From Unio delphinus (lineage: Eukaryota; Mollusca; Bivalvia; Unionida; Unionidae), in the NCBI GenBank assembly GCA_029339505.1, contig JAQISU010000081.1, positions 17,708,001 through 17,772,000 of the forward strand: a stretch of DNA of 64,000 nucleotides, written 5' to 3'. The translations under genes and the position numbers were made by a program. This document shows, in pieces, positions 10,546-24,000 of the stretch. The stretch's first letter is position 1; every line of letters starts with the position of its first letter. Below the pieces are notes generated by a model, which ran no database searches, was not told the origin of the DNA, and was given only the letters and a program-made list of their open reading frames with translations.

Positions 10546-12423
10546 AAACAATATTACGGGTTAGTGTTGACAGTAATCATCCAGGCTTATGACAACCAAG
10601 CAAAGATATTGCAACAAATTACTCGACACAATTTAAAAAAATTATTGGAAAAAGGGGGATGGAAACGTGGTAGAATGCTATACAATGGAGGTATAGAATC
10701 AGTGATGGTGTCTAAAGTAATTTTGTGTCCTCTATCCACTATCATTTCTGGTAGGCAAATATAGGAATGAAAGAGCAGAGGAATGCAAGAGTTATTCAGT
10801 TTCTGTAGAGGGCAATGAATTGTTGAACTGTGCAACTCTGAACACATCTGAGGAGCCTCGAATAAAGTGAACACTGCACGAGAACTTCTGTTAACTCGAT
10901 GCATGATTTGGAAGACTAACCTTTTAGGACATTATGAACAGGGAACTTTCACCAACGTGCATCATCACTAGTTCTAAGCTTCTCAGGACTGCCACATTGG
11001 CATCATTTTCATTTAGATCATAACAATTCTTTCAGTGAAAACCCATGCTAACATGATCATTCATTCTGATTTGACAAGATGACTACTGTGATGAACATGC
11101 TGGCTGTTTTATACCTGATCAACTCGTCATCACAGGAAGTCATTTATAAAACCCATCTACAGACCTGCTAACCCTGAAGAGACTCAGTAAAGCAGTTGAT
11201 TTTTTCCATATGTTTAGCAAAATTTTAATGAGTCATAACAATCATAAACTGATATGGTAAAGCTGAACATTTAAAAGTTTGGTATTCAAAATATTCAGCG
11301 GCAGTAAACATTAATGTGTAAAGTACATGCAGATCTTATTTACCACTAGAACAGGTGCAAGAACTTGGTCCCAAACCCTATGCAGCTCATTGGCTCTTAA
11401 CCAAACGTTCATTCTTGGAATTTATTTCCATTTCACATTATGATGGCAATCGTATCTCCCACCAAAAGACATACTCAATCTGACGTGATGTTCAATAAAT
11501 GTAATTGTGTCCTTCCTGCTTTTTTAAAAACAATCTGAATATTCCTTTTTATTCTTCTGCCTGTTTTCATTTTCATCATACATTGCTTGCTGGATGCCAT
11601 TTTGAAATATTTTTTTTATAATCAAAGGTTAAACACTTTGCATGAAAAAATGTGCAATTTAAAGCATCTGAGGTACTGTTGTTAAGTTAGTCTGGTTCCT
11701 TAACTCCACTAATTTCATTATAAAAACCGGATTCTATGCAAACACGGATGAACCAATTATCTGTATTTTTTGTGGTTTTTGCTTCTATTCCACAAGTTTG
11801 AATTTTACAGTAATTTTCATTATGACTGTTTGCAAAAGCAATACGGGTTGGCTGGTCTGCATCCATTCAGGACACTTTATTGTTAACATTGTCATAAAGC
11901 CTGAATTTAGCATGCCTTCATAAACTTGAAAATATGTATACTCTTACTTGCATAATTGCCGTCTTATTTAGTCCTAGTTGCCACATCTTAAAAATTCTTC
12001 ATGCTACATAGACAGTATCTGAATTTGCTTAACTAAGGTTGCTCATGCAGCGCGTAATCAGTTTTCAACAAAGTTGAAAAAAATTGGGATAGAAGGCTTT
12101 TGGGGGGCAATAAATAGGGAGTCTGACCAAAAAGTATGAAAACTAGAAAAGACTAAGGCCACTGGAAAGACTGAATTTGATCTCCAAGAGTCACCATTTT
12201 CATTTACAATCTGCTAGAATGAATGTATAGTTTTATGGTAATGCTCCAGGTAGTGTAGGAGGAATTATAAACTTGTGCAGACAAATGCACAACAGTTAAA
12301 ACCTGTCAGTCAGATATACATGTATAGACAAGCCAGTCTATCGAAAATGCATGTTTGACTTGTAATTCAACTCCTGTCTGAGAACCTCACGTTTTTTTTA
12401 AAAACTCTATAGATGATAAAAAT
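10546..12423. other. intergenic stretch between the convergent genes
   Basis: No coding region recognised. The ORF at 10587-10904 (minus) has no domain. The sequence is AT-rich with no obvious repeat copy elsewhere in the window. Confidence 0.4.
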
Positions 12424-13160
12424 TTAAGGGTCGTCCATTAGTACAAACGCAAAAATTAAGACAAAACTTGACACACACCCCCCCCCCCATGCGTACATCC
12501 GTATGACTGACCCCCCCCCCCCCCCCCCCCGTATAGAACTTCCAATATTTCATCCACGCAGAAATGACAGGATTAATAATATTCAAATGTTTAATGAAAT
12601 GGAGTAAAACAGTCCTCAGCTGCTGTATCTATAAAAGAAATAAGTTGCATGTTATTAAACCTTTAAAAAGTTCGCCAGTGTCTGCTAAGGTCAGACAAAC
12701 GCTGACTGAACCCAGTCGAACAGGTTATGTATAACAGGAATTTCAGCAACAAGCTTAACGCAAGGCTGAATCACAACAAAATTAGCTGCACTATGCTGGG
12801 CCGCTGTCTCAATATCCACAGCCTCGCTGACGTCATCATCCAGGTTTTGATTCAAGTTCATAGTGTTGGTAGACTCAGTAGTGTGAACACTTTGGTGTTG
12901 TCTTACACTGGCCTGCGACAAGTGATACACGTCGCACACAGGACATGTGCGCATTATTAACATAGAAATTTCCAATATAGTATACCTACTAGTTTGAAAG
13001 CTGAAACGATGGAGCATTTACCCCACCCCCCGTTTCTTATGCGTACGTACATATGTACGTACATACATCGTCAGTAGAAGACCCCCCCCCATACGCAAGC
13101 AAGCGTACGCATTTGTGTTACCCCCCTCCATACATATGTACTAAATGGACGACCTCTTAA
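12424..13160 (-). mobile_element. TTAA-flanked DNA transposon remnant with a C2H2-like ORF
   Basis: Ends are inverted repeats, GGGTCGTCCATTAGTAC after TTAA at 12424-12427 and GTACTAAATGGACGACC before TTAA at 13157-13160. TTAA duplication is shared by piggyBac and Kolobok elements; other elements with GGGTCGTCCA-type ends exist in animals, so the superfamily is open. Poly-C runs near 12480 and 12511 and a TACGTACATATGTACGTA palindrome near 13041-13058 lie inside. A minus-strand ORF (12691-13017) has CPVCDVYHLSQASVRQHQSV followed by H, a perfect C-x2-C-x12-H-x3-H zinc-finger pattern. Confidence 0.7.
12691..13017 (-). pseudogene. short ORF with one C2H2 zinc-finger pattern
   Basis: A 108-residue ORF lies wholly within the TTAA-flanked element. 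Residues about 25-45 fit a C2H2 finger (CPVC...HQSVH), followed by an acidic stretch and a hydrophobic C-terminus. It may be a remnant of the element's protein rather than a host gene: it has no visible splice or promoter context and the element is short. The zinc-finger reading rests on spacing of Cys and His only. Confidence 0.35.
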
Positions 13161-14733
13161 CTGCAGCCTGGTTATCTGGGTAATGATCTTGGCCTTTGGG
13201 CACTTAAATATTTCACATTCTATATCACATAGTTCCAGTCATTAACATACTGTGCAAAAATAATAAACAAAAAGCAGAGCACAGATGGATTATCTGACAT
13301 AGGGTTTATTAAACACCCTCTGCATATTAAAACAAAACATGAAATCTTGTCTGACTTGTTATTTTCTTTATTTCAATGACAAATACTAACAAATGAATGA
13401 TTTTACTACATCTTCCCATATGTACAGAACATACAAGTCATTAATCAATATTAACATGGGAAATTATCTGTAGGACATTAATCTTTTGTGAACTTCTTCG
13501 TTGGGAACTGTTCTCATTTTGCACTGTTTGGTGGAGTCGTTGCCTGAACCCAAGGCAAGGGTACTGTATTTTACCAGACAAGACAGTCGAGTTCTCAAGA
13601 CTAGTGGTCAATGATATATTTAGTACATCACATGAATGTCACACAATGTCCACGTGTAGCTACAGGTATAAACCCCCTAGTCTAGAAGTGCTTTCAAAGG
13701 TGGAAAATTCATCCTGATCAGAAAAAAACCTCTGCATTCATCCAATCATGTAATAAGGATTGACAAAAGTAAATGTACTCGCACCAACACAAAAATGTAC
13801 ATACATACTCGCATGTTCCTATGCTAAAATTATTTTTAAACACTAAAATTGGCCATGACAATTGCTGAGCAACTCAGACATCACACTGATGGGACTAATG
13901 ATCTTTACAATTTCTTTGGGTTTTTATAACAAAATAGTTCCAATGTTTTATAACAATGAAAGGTAAAAAAAAAACAACTCGTCCTGCTCAACACTCTTGA
14001 TTTAAACATTAGTTTGCAATACATTCTGAACATGTATACTGAATTAAAAACACACAAAAAACACAAACTATTCAATAGGATTCCAGTGATCAATCAATTT
14101 TACTATTGCAGATAGTTTAGAATCTCATCACTGGATGTGAACATGATGAATTCAAAGATACAACTGAAACATGCATGAATACATGTCAAGTCATTTCCTT
14201 CCTTTATTCATTATCTATATATTGGCAGCAACTGACAACAAGATTTCAGGATAAGGATAACTAATTTCTAAAACAACAGACTATATATAATCCTATACTT
14301 TTGAAATATCAAGATTTCAGATTGTTTGCTTACATACTTCCTCACAAAATTCTTTGAAGATATGACAATGTGAACAATATATACACATATTTCTTTGCAA
14401 GAACAATTTTTTACATTCTATTAAGGAACTTTAAATTTGCTCCCTCAATTATGCCTGCAAAAGCAGTTTTTAAACATACTTTCAGATAAAATGACAAACA
14501 GGTAATGTTAATGGAAACAATTTCCAGTCCGGTTTTATATAAACCTTACACGCAATGATCCTTATAAAAATTCTAAGTACATGAAAATTCTTGCTGAAAG
14601 CTGCTAAAAAAATACATTTAAAGCAAGATATCTATCCACAAATAAGTGACCAAATATTTAATGTAATGTGCTAAAGTCTTTAATATAATCTTTAAAATGT
14701 GAAGTGCATTTATAAAATGGATTATTCATTCTA
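13161..14733 (-). other. SAFB-type gene 3' UTR region
   Basis: Downstream of the stop codon on the minus strand there is no further coding exon. AATAAA signals on that strand occur at 14203-14208, 13367-13372 and 13305-13310, about 0.53, 1.37 and 1.43 kb after the stop. Any of these could end the transcript; the last two sit just before the transposon at 13160. Confidence 0.5.
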
Positions 14734-15086
14734 TTAGTATCTCCTCATGTTGGCAGGTAAGCTTTTATAGGCATCAAATCTCTGTTCCTGTTGCCTGCCC
14801 CCTTGAAGTGCCCCACCTCCTGCCATCATTATGGCTCCCGCTGGAGCCATGGAAGTGGTTACATACATGCCTGCAGGTACATTGGCTATAATTCCAGGTG
14901 GTGCTGCCACTGCAGTCTGGTATGCAATTGGGCGATTGTCTGACTGTACAATGGAGTTGCCTCCTGCCCATCGGTCATTGCCCCTGTTGACTGAGGCAGA
15001 ATCTACACGGGAATTCCAGGTTTCCACTTTGCGCTGCTCAGCCCCTGAACCCCACTGTGGTTGGTTGTGGCTTTGTTGTGCAGTGC
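14734..15086 (-). CDS. SAFB: SAFB terminal exon and stop
   Basis: Three hundred fifty-three nt, phase 1 in, ending TAC TAA (TAA at 14736-14734) with a second in-frame TAG next. Encodes a Gln/Gly/Ala-rich tail ([58 protein letters not shown]) closing with LPANMRRY, like vertebrate ARFTRRY. The acceptor, AATTTTGAAG, is an unusual AAG acceptor but fixes the phase. Confidence 0.93.
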
Positions 15087-18000
15087 CTTCAAAATTAAAA
15101 TACAATTTCTAACGAATCAATACATTACAAATAAAAAGTAAAATGTACATTATTATAATGAACTCTCATCTTTCATTTCATTTTCAAAAACTCGCCAACA
15201 TTTAGTAAAAAACATGCAGAAGTTTTACATATTTAAGTATTTTATAAAGTCTGCCAGTAATTTTTAAACACAAGTTATTACCGGTTTTTCTTGTTTATTT
15301 TTTATTTTTTTTTTTTTTTCCCTTTTTCTAATCCATCTCTGAAATGATTTGAAAGAAGTTATTTTTAAGACTAAAAATAGAAAATCAGTTTGTTCTCTCC
15401 TCACTAAGCTATACAGCTGCTTAAATAGAATTCGAGATTGAAAGTTTGAAAATAGAACCAGGATGTTTCTTGGTAATAGGATAGTTGCTATAAATAGAAC
15501 ATGATACTATTTGGAAAGTCTACTTCTGTGCACAAAGTACTTGTATTGTAGTTACACAGAAACCATCGTTTATAAAATATGGTCTGTGGAAATAATGGAA
15601 ACATTAATAAAAACAAGAAAACTTATTTTTGGGGGAAGGTGAATATACTGAAAAAGCATTATCCATTACATTTATGCACAAGATGTAATTTAGTGGGGAA
15701 AAAAGCTTAATGGTTACGCCAAAAGCATAATGGCTGGCATGTATGCAGGTGTATTCAGGATAGAACGAGGCATTACTGCTGTAGTCGTATTCAGGATAAA
15801 TAGGTTAAAAGTACATTTTCATCATACATGTCAAACTTGCTAGTGTAAGATTTTTATTTACTAGTATATGTCAATGTGGCAAGTATGTATTCCTTTGTCA
15901 GACAGCAAATCTTCCTTTTCGAGTACACTAAATATTTTTTCGTTTTCTGAGCGTGTATTAGCCCTATCTGATTAATATCTTGCCTGGGTGTTAGCATCCC
16001 ACTCAAAGGTTCCCTGTCTACTATATCAATAATGTAGCTACAAACTGTAAACTTCACTAACAACACTTTTATCAATATGATCTCTAATGCTGGCACAATG
16101 TCTTTCACATTATCAACCATAGTGCAAGCTTCATCATTCCAAGTTAGTTAGTTTTTCGATTACAACTAATCAAAAGGAAGGCCACATCTTGATAATACAA
16201 GAATATTTAACATGTCTATCAAAATCTGATGAGAAATATAGCTGCTAGTTTTGAAAAGCTGCGCCGATCAGGTGCAAAGTCATGTCATTAATATACACGA
16301 ATTTCAGCTAAAATCGATCAAAAATTGATCTTAATGACATAAGCCTATTTACAAAGTCTTACCAACATAACCTTGATTGCTAGATCACATCTTATTGTCA
16401 GCAAGATTAAATGTTACAAAGAAATTCAATTGAAGTTGCTACATATGCATTTGATTATACTAATTCAGAAAATGGGAGTATCATTTTCCTGCTTTAGGAA
16501 AAGATGGTAAACTTGTTTTTTTTCTTGAAGAAAGAATCGTTAGCATATAATTAAAAACCATATTCCAAATATTGTAAAAACTTCAAATCTTCATGACTTT
16601 CTCAAAATCTGAAATTGCATATTGCCTCGGATGAAGTCCCAGTGGTCAGTCTTCACCCAGCAAGGAAATAAACACAAATTCTCTCCATCAAAGCTTACCT
16701 AATAGTGCTGCTGCTTGGTTGCGTGAAAAACCACCTTTCCCGTGTGAGCGATCATCCGATGGACCCTGAGTGCTGCCGTGACCTCCACCTCGACTGACTT
16801 GCCAGTTTTCCCTTGATCCCGGAGATATTCCAATTCCAGATCCCGATGTGCGACTTTCTGCAATCGAAGATTTAAATAGCAACTGCTATCAAATGTACAA
16901 GATGATAAAAATGAAAGAATTAACTGGGTGCATCACTACCTTTCATTTCTACCAAATTATTATATTCTGGAATTTTGTCAAATGTAATTTCTAGTATGGA
17001 ATATCCACAACAAATCTGTAAAAACTGCACAGAATTTAAAAATCTTTACGGTTTGTATTTTATTTTGCTGTATTTCCTGTTCAATTTCGAAAGGTACTTT
17101 TTTGCAATCCATTTTTACATTTTCAAACACAGTATACATACATTCAATTAAATTATAGCTATAGACTAGTGTTTCTAGTGGTCGATACTGCTTCCACTCA
17201 AATGCTTCAATGCAATTCACATGACGGAAACAGAATCTCTATATGTAAAAAATAAAATAACAAACATTCATGGAAGTGAAGAAGAAATAAAATCACAATT
17301 CAGATCTCAAGAACTGATTTTTAAACTGACCCCTGCGTGGCTCTCCCTGTCCTATTCCAGATGACTGAGCACCATGCTGCATGCTGTTGCGTTCTGATTT
17401 CCATTCAGAACGGCTGTCTGTGTGACGTGGAGAATTGCTACGTCCTATGTTTCGTCTATCTGATTCCTGGCGATGACCTGCAATATTCTCCCGCCGTTCA
17501 CCATCTCGACTTCTATGACTATCTCGGTAGACAATGTCTCGTCTATCTTCATGCATTTCTCTCCCGCCCCTGTCACTTCTGTCATGACTACGGTCACTAA
17601 AACTAAAATAGTGTCATGTTGTTAATGCCATTATGCCATAACTCGAAGGACAAACAAAACCATTGGGAAAGTGATCCTTATGACTCACCTATGATTCACA
17701 CAAGTCAACAAGAAAGTTACATTTCCTTATGTAACCTAAAATGTTAAATCTAGCAAACAACAGTGGCCATGTTGGTCAGAGTAAGTGAATTGAGGTCACT
17801 GTACAATTAAAAGCAACCAATTTGTAACCAATGCTAAGAGAAGTCAGTTTTGGTATTCTGGAGATCTGCTATTCCCGTTATTAATAATTACGCAACCTTT
17901 CAAACCTCAAGTCCATACTTACTTGTCAAACCTATCATCAACTCTGTGCTCCCTAGAATTTGACTCTCGTCTCATGGGTCCAGAATCTCTGTCCCTTTCA

Positions 18001-21000
18001 AATCGACGGTTTCCATCTGCCTCAATAGGCCTACCATCCCTTCTATCATAGCGTTCTACCTTTCTCTCAAAATTGTCTTTTGCTACTCCACTTGCACGGC
18101 TGCCAAGTCTGTCGTCCCTATTATATCCCCTGTTATCTGGTTCAATCCTACAGTATGAAAAAGTATCAGCATTTAACACATTAACCCCTAGCGACAACTT
18201 TATGGGGCACGAGGTAGTAGCCTATTTCCAAGGTCTGTAGCATCAAGGTCATGCATGATACACTAAAGTGGGTGGTATTATAGAAAGGTAGACAGATGTA
18301 GCTCTACAATGATACTAAATAATCTGGATATTTTAGTTGCACTACAAAATACAGAGGGAATGACTCCCCTTTTTTTTTCACACCCAAAATTCACCCATAG
18401 TGAATCCAAATTTGTGTCCAGATTTTAGACTTTATGGCCTCTGATCTATGGCCGACTGGTCTGAAGATCAGACAGACAGGTGAACCTGTGCAAAAAGTAG
18501 GATAAGGTGGACATTTTGAATAAAGAGTCTTCTCCATACGAAAATTATAGGTCCGTTAAGCAAACAAGTCAATTTTTTAACCTTCTGCTCAAGTGCCAGC
18601 AAACTAACCAATGAAAAACATTTTCTTTAGCACAACTAGCCATTTGTCTAACAGAATATTGCTTGGAAATCGATGTTTTAGGATGTATTCAGAAATAGTC
18701 CTCAAAATCCGTTTCCTACATGCATTTCATGCGAAAACAGCAAAAACCTCCAGGGGTTAATGTGTTAACAAAGGAACAAAGAAAATCCTAAATTATACAA
18801 TAAAACTTATGTAGAAGTCCCATACAAGAAAAAGTGGAACAAAAAGATCTGCTATTGGGATGGACAGTTTCTGCTAGAGGTCTATGAAAAAATGGCTAAA
18901 CAATGCCAGTTGTTATGTCTACATTTTTACAACACAAAATAGCTTCACATTAATTATATGCAGCAGAGTATACCTCTTACAATGTTCAAGATATTTTTGT
19001 GTGTGATTATAATCTCTGGAAATTATAACTTAGATGATTAATGTAAAGATTGTGGAACCTCTAATGGCAAGGAACTCTGGCAGATTACCAACAGTGCGTG
19101 GATACTTTATGTTCTATACACTGTATTTGCTAGCTCAATACTTTGCTTACTGATCCTATTAGCCTGGACCAGCGAGTCAGGAAATAGAATTTTCTAGCAT
19201 TGCATTATGATGAATGAACAATGCAGCCTTGTAATACATTGGCCTTTGTAACATATGAGTCAAGCTTACATGACATCTGTATTGCATAATAGGAACAGCA
19301 ACATGAAAACTCCAATTTTAATGGACTCTTAATTAAAAGTTAAATGGTCATCAGCATATTGAGCATTCTAGAAATAAAATACAAATTTTGAGTTTGCATG
19401 TTGAATACCCTGGCTATGTCCCTTATGCAAACAGTATAACGCAATAATTTTATACGGAAACATCTTGTCTGCGAAATTTCACTCCTATTACACAGACAGA
19501 TTTTACTTTATTCCACTAATAAAATTTAGCCCTTTGTACTCCTGATGATCTAATGTGATTGCAAATCAAAAGCTCAGAGTATTCCCATAACAAACAGAAC
19601 CTCACCTGTTTGTAGGTTGATCATATCTATCAGATGCAGCTGCTCTTTTAGGTTCAGACCAAAATCCACCCGGCTCTCGTGTCTCTCTCCCACGAGATTC
19701 ACGACTTTCATGCATCTCAAAGGCCCTCTTTAATGCCCTTCTCTGTTGTTCTTCTTGCAGTCTGGAAAATACAATCTAGCATTGTGGAAAGTGATACTGA
19801 AACTACAAAAACTAATATATACTAGTTCACAATGCTCTTGTGCTATTGAAAATTATTGGTCTAAGAAGTCTGTATGTATAAAAATAATTTAAAAGTTTAG
19901 GTCAATTAAATGGTTAAAGGTTTTTAAACCAGATTGAGCGGTATATATATTTTACATTATTGTCTTTTTCTTCTTGTGCCAATTTTAATAATTATGCAAG
20001 ATTCATCTGCTATTATTGAACTGCAACTCTTTCCAAGGATGCAAAGTCCATATTCCAAGCTAAATATTCATTCCAACTAGTGACATGAGGGTTAGAAGAG
20101 AAATGCACAATATCCCTATCTGATATCCAAACATACTGAATATATTGCTCTCTTGACAATCTAGGATGAGATGACAGGAAGGATGTGGCCAGCCCAGTCC
20201 ATCACACAGAGACCAATGACGAGACATGATGTCATGGGGGAAAAATAAGACTCTCTACAGTGTAATTGGGGTTCTCAAAATCCAGTAGGGATTAAAAGGA
20301 AAAATAGGTTTGAAAAAAAAGGGAGGTGGATGGTGATCCAATTACCAATAAAAGACAGGTAAGCAAAGCAAAACCCTTAATCATCATAGGGATTAAAAAG
20401 CAGAATGGGTGAGGGTGGTGAGTGTTCCATGGTGCCTTCCATTGACTACATTACCCACAGCTGGCAATACAATTAGAAGATAAAAGAGAAGGAAAAAGAA
20501 TTTAACCAGAACCAAAAATGGATTGAGGATATATACCTAGAGGTAACAATTTATGAAGGCACCACACCTCTAAGCAAGATGCAAAAACCCTTCAGAAGTG
20601 GCAAAATGTACACGGATGCATTAAAAAAGGACTGAGGAGAAAATTACTAAAACACCACCAAAAGGATATGTTTGAAATGAAGCAACAATACAAAATTCAA
20701 TGGAAAATAGGATGATATCCATATACTGGATATGATTAAAGACTTCAATCACATTTTTTTCTTTTATGGACATTCAATAGACCATTTCATGGACACTTCT
20801 GCGAACTTCGTAATTTGCTCGTAATTTTTATCACGTGCCAGGTGGTCAGCTGACCGCAATAGCCACTCGATAGGTGGTGGGCAAAATATGGCAGACGCTT
20901 CAGAATCAGCATCAATTTTCAAACTACATCAACATCGTTTATCGAGTTGGAAAATGCCTATTCAACAGTGATGCTGCCGCAGATATTGACGAAATTTAAT

Positions 21001-24000
21001 ACTGGAACCATCCTGTCTTTTTTTCTGGAAATGTGGGCGGATTTCAAAGCCATACGAGAGTAGTTTTGAGTTGTTTACATCTGGACATGTACATGTAAGT
21101 AAGAAAACTGTGATGAAGTATAAATTACATCCTGACAATCAAAGAGCAGGTTATTCAAACATTTCTATGCATCCGAAACGTCACTGTAACAAGTGAAGTT
21201 ATAATTTTGTTTTTTAAAGTCTGTGAATAATTTACATGTAAATTTCAATCATTTAATTAGCTCCACTTGCTGGATTTGGAAAAAGCTGAAAATACCGGCA
21301 TCACCGGTATTCAATCTCTATAACGTTCACGGACAAGTACAAAACTATTTATCAAGTCGCAATACTAATACATGTAAAATCAACAATCCAAGGCAGATGA
21401 TTGAATTTAATGCCACATCCTTGATAGGAGCGATTTTTGCAACCTTTTAACGATACAAGTAGCGGGTTTTTCTTAATGTTTTATCTCTGAAATATTTCTA
21501 AACAATAATGGACGCCAATTTGGTATGTACATGTACCAACCAGCGTTTGATTGGCTGGAGTATAAAGTGACTCAGAAGGTTATTTGGATAATTACGGAGA
21601 AACTCGGTTAAATCCGGTATTAAATGGTCTATTACTAATTGAAGGAGGAGAATATTGGACTTTGGGCATGGGATCCTAAAAGGTCAGAAATACAACAATT
21701 ACAAATAACACAGTACTGCTACTAAAATTATCATCTGGCCTGTATTATGGAATGCAGAGAATAAGACTATACATTTAACAATCCCACGTTCTCTCATCAA
21801 TATACCTGTATAACCAATGACACTGTATGTAGTAAGGTCTTGCTTCAATTGTGACTATATACTGTGGCCTATACAAGCACAAACACAGATCACAAAAAAT
21901 ACACACTGCCATGAATGAGGCAACTGGTTTTGAAATTATTTACTGCCACATCAACTAGATATATTTTGCAAGCGACAACAATTATTACTCAAGGCCTAAA
22001 AGTATTTAAGTTCTTTTTTGAAACAATGCACACAAGAAATCTGTTGAAAGAATCAGCTGTAATAAACTCGCTGTGCACATCTTGTGTCACAAGGTTTACT
22101 CCCCAGACCCAATACGTAAAATTTGCTGCTGGTTTTCTTTGTTTCTAATGTGTCCTAAATTTCGAAAGACCATTCTACAACTGCATTTAAAGTGTGCTAA
22201 ATGCATAACATGAAAAGTTTTCAATCCACAAAGTATCTACCAAAAGTTTTAACTTTTAAAGAAAAATGTTCTTTACATATTTTTTTAGAATCTACTACAT
22301 GAAAGGTAGACTTCAAATAGTGTCAATGAATTCCTGTTGACAACCCTAAGACAAGGATAACATTCACTACCTACCTGAGTTTCTCTAGGCGCCGTTTCTC
22401 CTCCTGTTCTCTTTCAATCCTTTCACGTTCAAGCTGCTCCAATCTCAATCGTTCCAGTCGCTGGGCCTCCAATCTTTCCTTTTCAAGCTGCTCACGCTCT
22501 CGCCTACAAGAAATTCATGGAAAAAAAAGATACAAGTCACATGTGATCAGATTCAAACATGCAGTTAAACATTTTTTCAAATTCTAAATGAAAGTTTCTA
22601 GAGCTCTCTGAATTCATCTTCCTAGCAACCATATAATACAGCAAAATGGGTATACCACAAATAATGCTGAATTCAGAAGTCATTAAATTTTCCATTTTTT
22701 TTATAGCATTTAGCAGCTCTAGTAATCTCTCATCATTTATTTGTAACCCTCACCCTACTGATTTTAAATTTTAAAATAGAAGGCAAAGAAACCCCACTCC
22801 CATCAAATGCACATAACTAAGTTATATCATTCATTGATGCAAGAGTCACCATAATGTGCTAATCTGTTTCAAAGCAACAGATGTGATGAAGTTTGTCAAC
22901 TATGATATGCTCCATAATTCAGTAAATTTTAGAGTTACATCTCTTTAACATGACACTGTAAGTACTGGACACAGATGACAGTTTTTACTGAGATGGACTA
23001 TTCTTGAAACCGGAAAAGGACAGCAAGCAGCTTCCTTGGTTACACTAGCAGCTGGCAGTTGCTTTGAGATGGCAACAAGTCAACAGTTAAGAGATTCCTC
23101 TGGTGACAGTTTAATGTATTATGGATGCAACTCTTATTAATTCTATTCATTATTAATTCATCAGCAACAGAAAAATCCATAGTTCTGTAAACATGGATTT
23201 GATACCATCAAGAGTATTTCAGTACATACAAGATGCCAGTAACCTAGAAGCCAAACCTTGCATTAAGACACAAATGTTTTTATTTCTAAGAAACTTATTT
23301 CTGCTTTGTAAGATGTGATTTTAAGTCATAACAGAATAAAAAATGAAGTTGTCTTGCATCTGAGGTAATTTGGACAGTACCTGAGTCGATCCCTTTCTTT
23401 GGCCAATCGAATGGCCTCTGCCCTCTGCTTCCTCTGCACCTCTCGCTGACGGTTATGCTCCCGAATGGCCTCCATTTTCCTCTTCCTTTCTTCCTCTCGC
23501 AGCTGTCTTTCCCTCTGTCGGAGTCTTTCCCTCTCCCGCTCTTCCTATAACCAAAAATGACTTTGGTAAATAGTAAGAAACTAATATATAGAGAATACAT
23601 GGTCACCCTGCTAACAGGTTCCAGTGCAAGAACCTCTGATTAATCACGCAAAGGATAAACTCATCTAAAGACAAGGGCCATGATCTGAATATAAAAAGGG
23701 TGATATAGTAAAACCTGTCATGAGCGACCATCTGTCATTTCCGACCACAATCATAATGCATGGATCGATTTTACTATATAAATGCCCTGTTATGAATGAC
23801 CACCTGCTGAACGAGACCAGCGACTGCGATTTCTTGGCAAAATATACATTTTGACACTGCTATGAATGACCGCATCGCCCAACCCAACCCCCCAAAAAAA
23901 CAGATTGACACCACAGACCGTAACTTAATCCTTTGTAAACACTGGAGTTCAAGATAAATGTAGTATGCAAAGTGCACATTAAATAACACTATAGTTTAAC

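Noticed and set aside
14831..15112. 93-codon plus ORF
   Set aside because: Antisense shadow of the SAFB terminal exon.
17293..17330. Extension of the SAFB exon to the TGA at 17293
   Set aside because: Would end the protein before the Gly-rich tail; the GTCAGT donor at 17330 keeps frame with two further exons ending in the family's RRY-type C-terminus.
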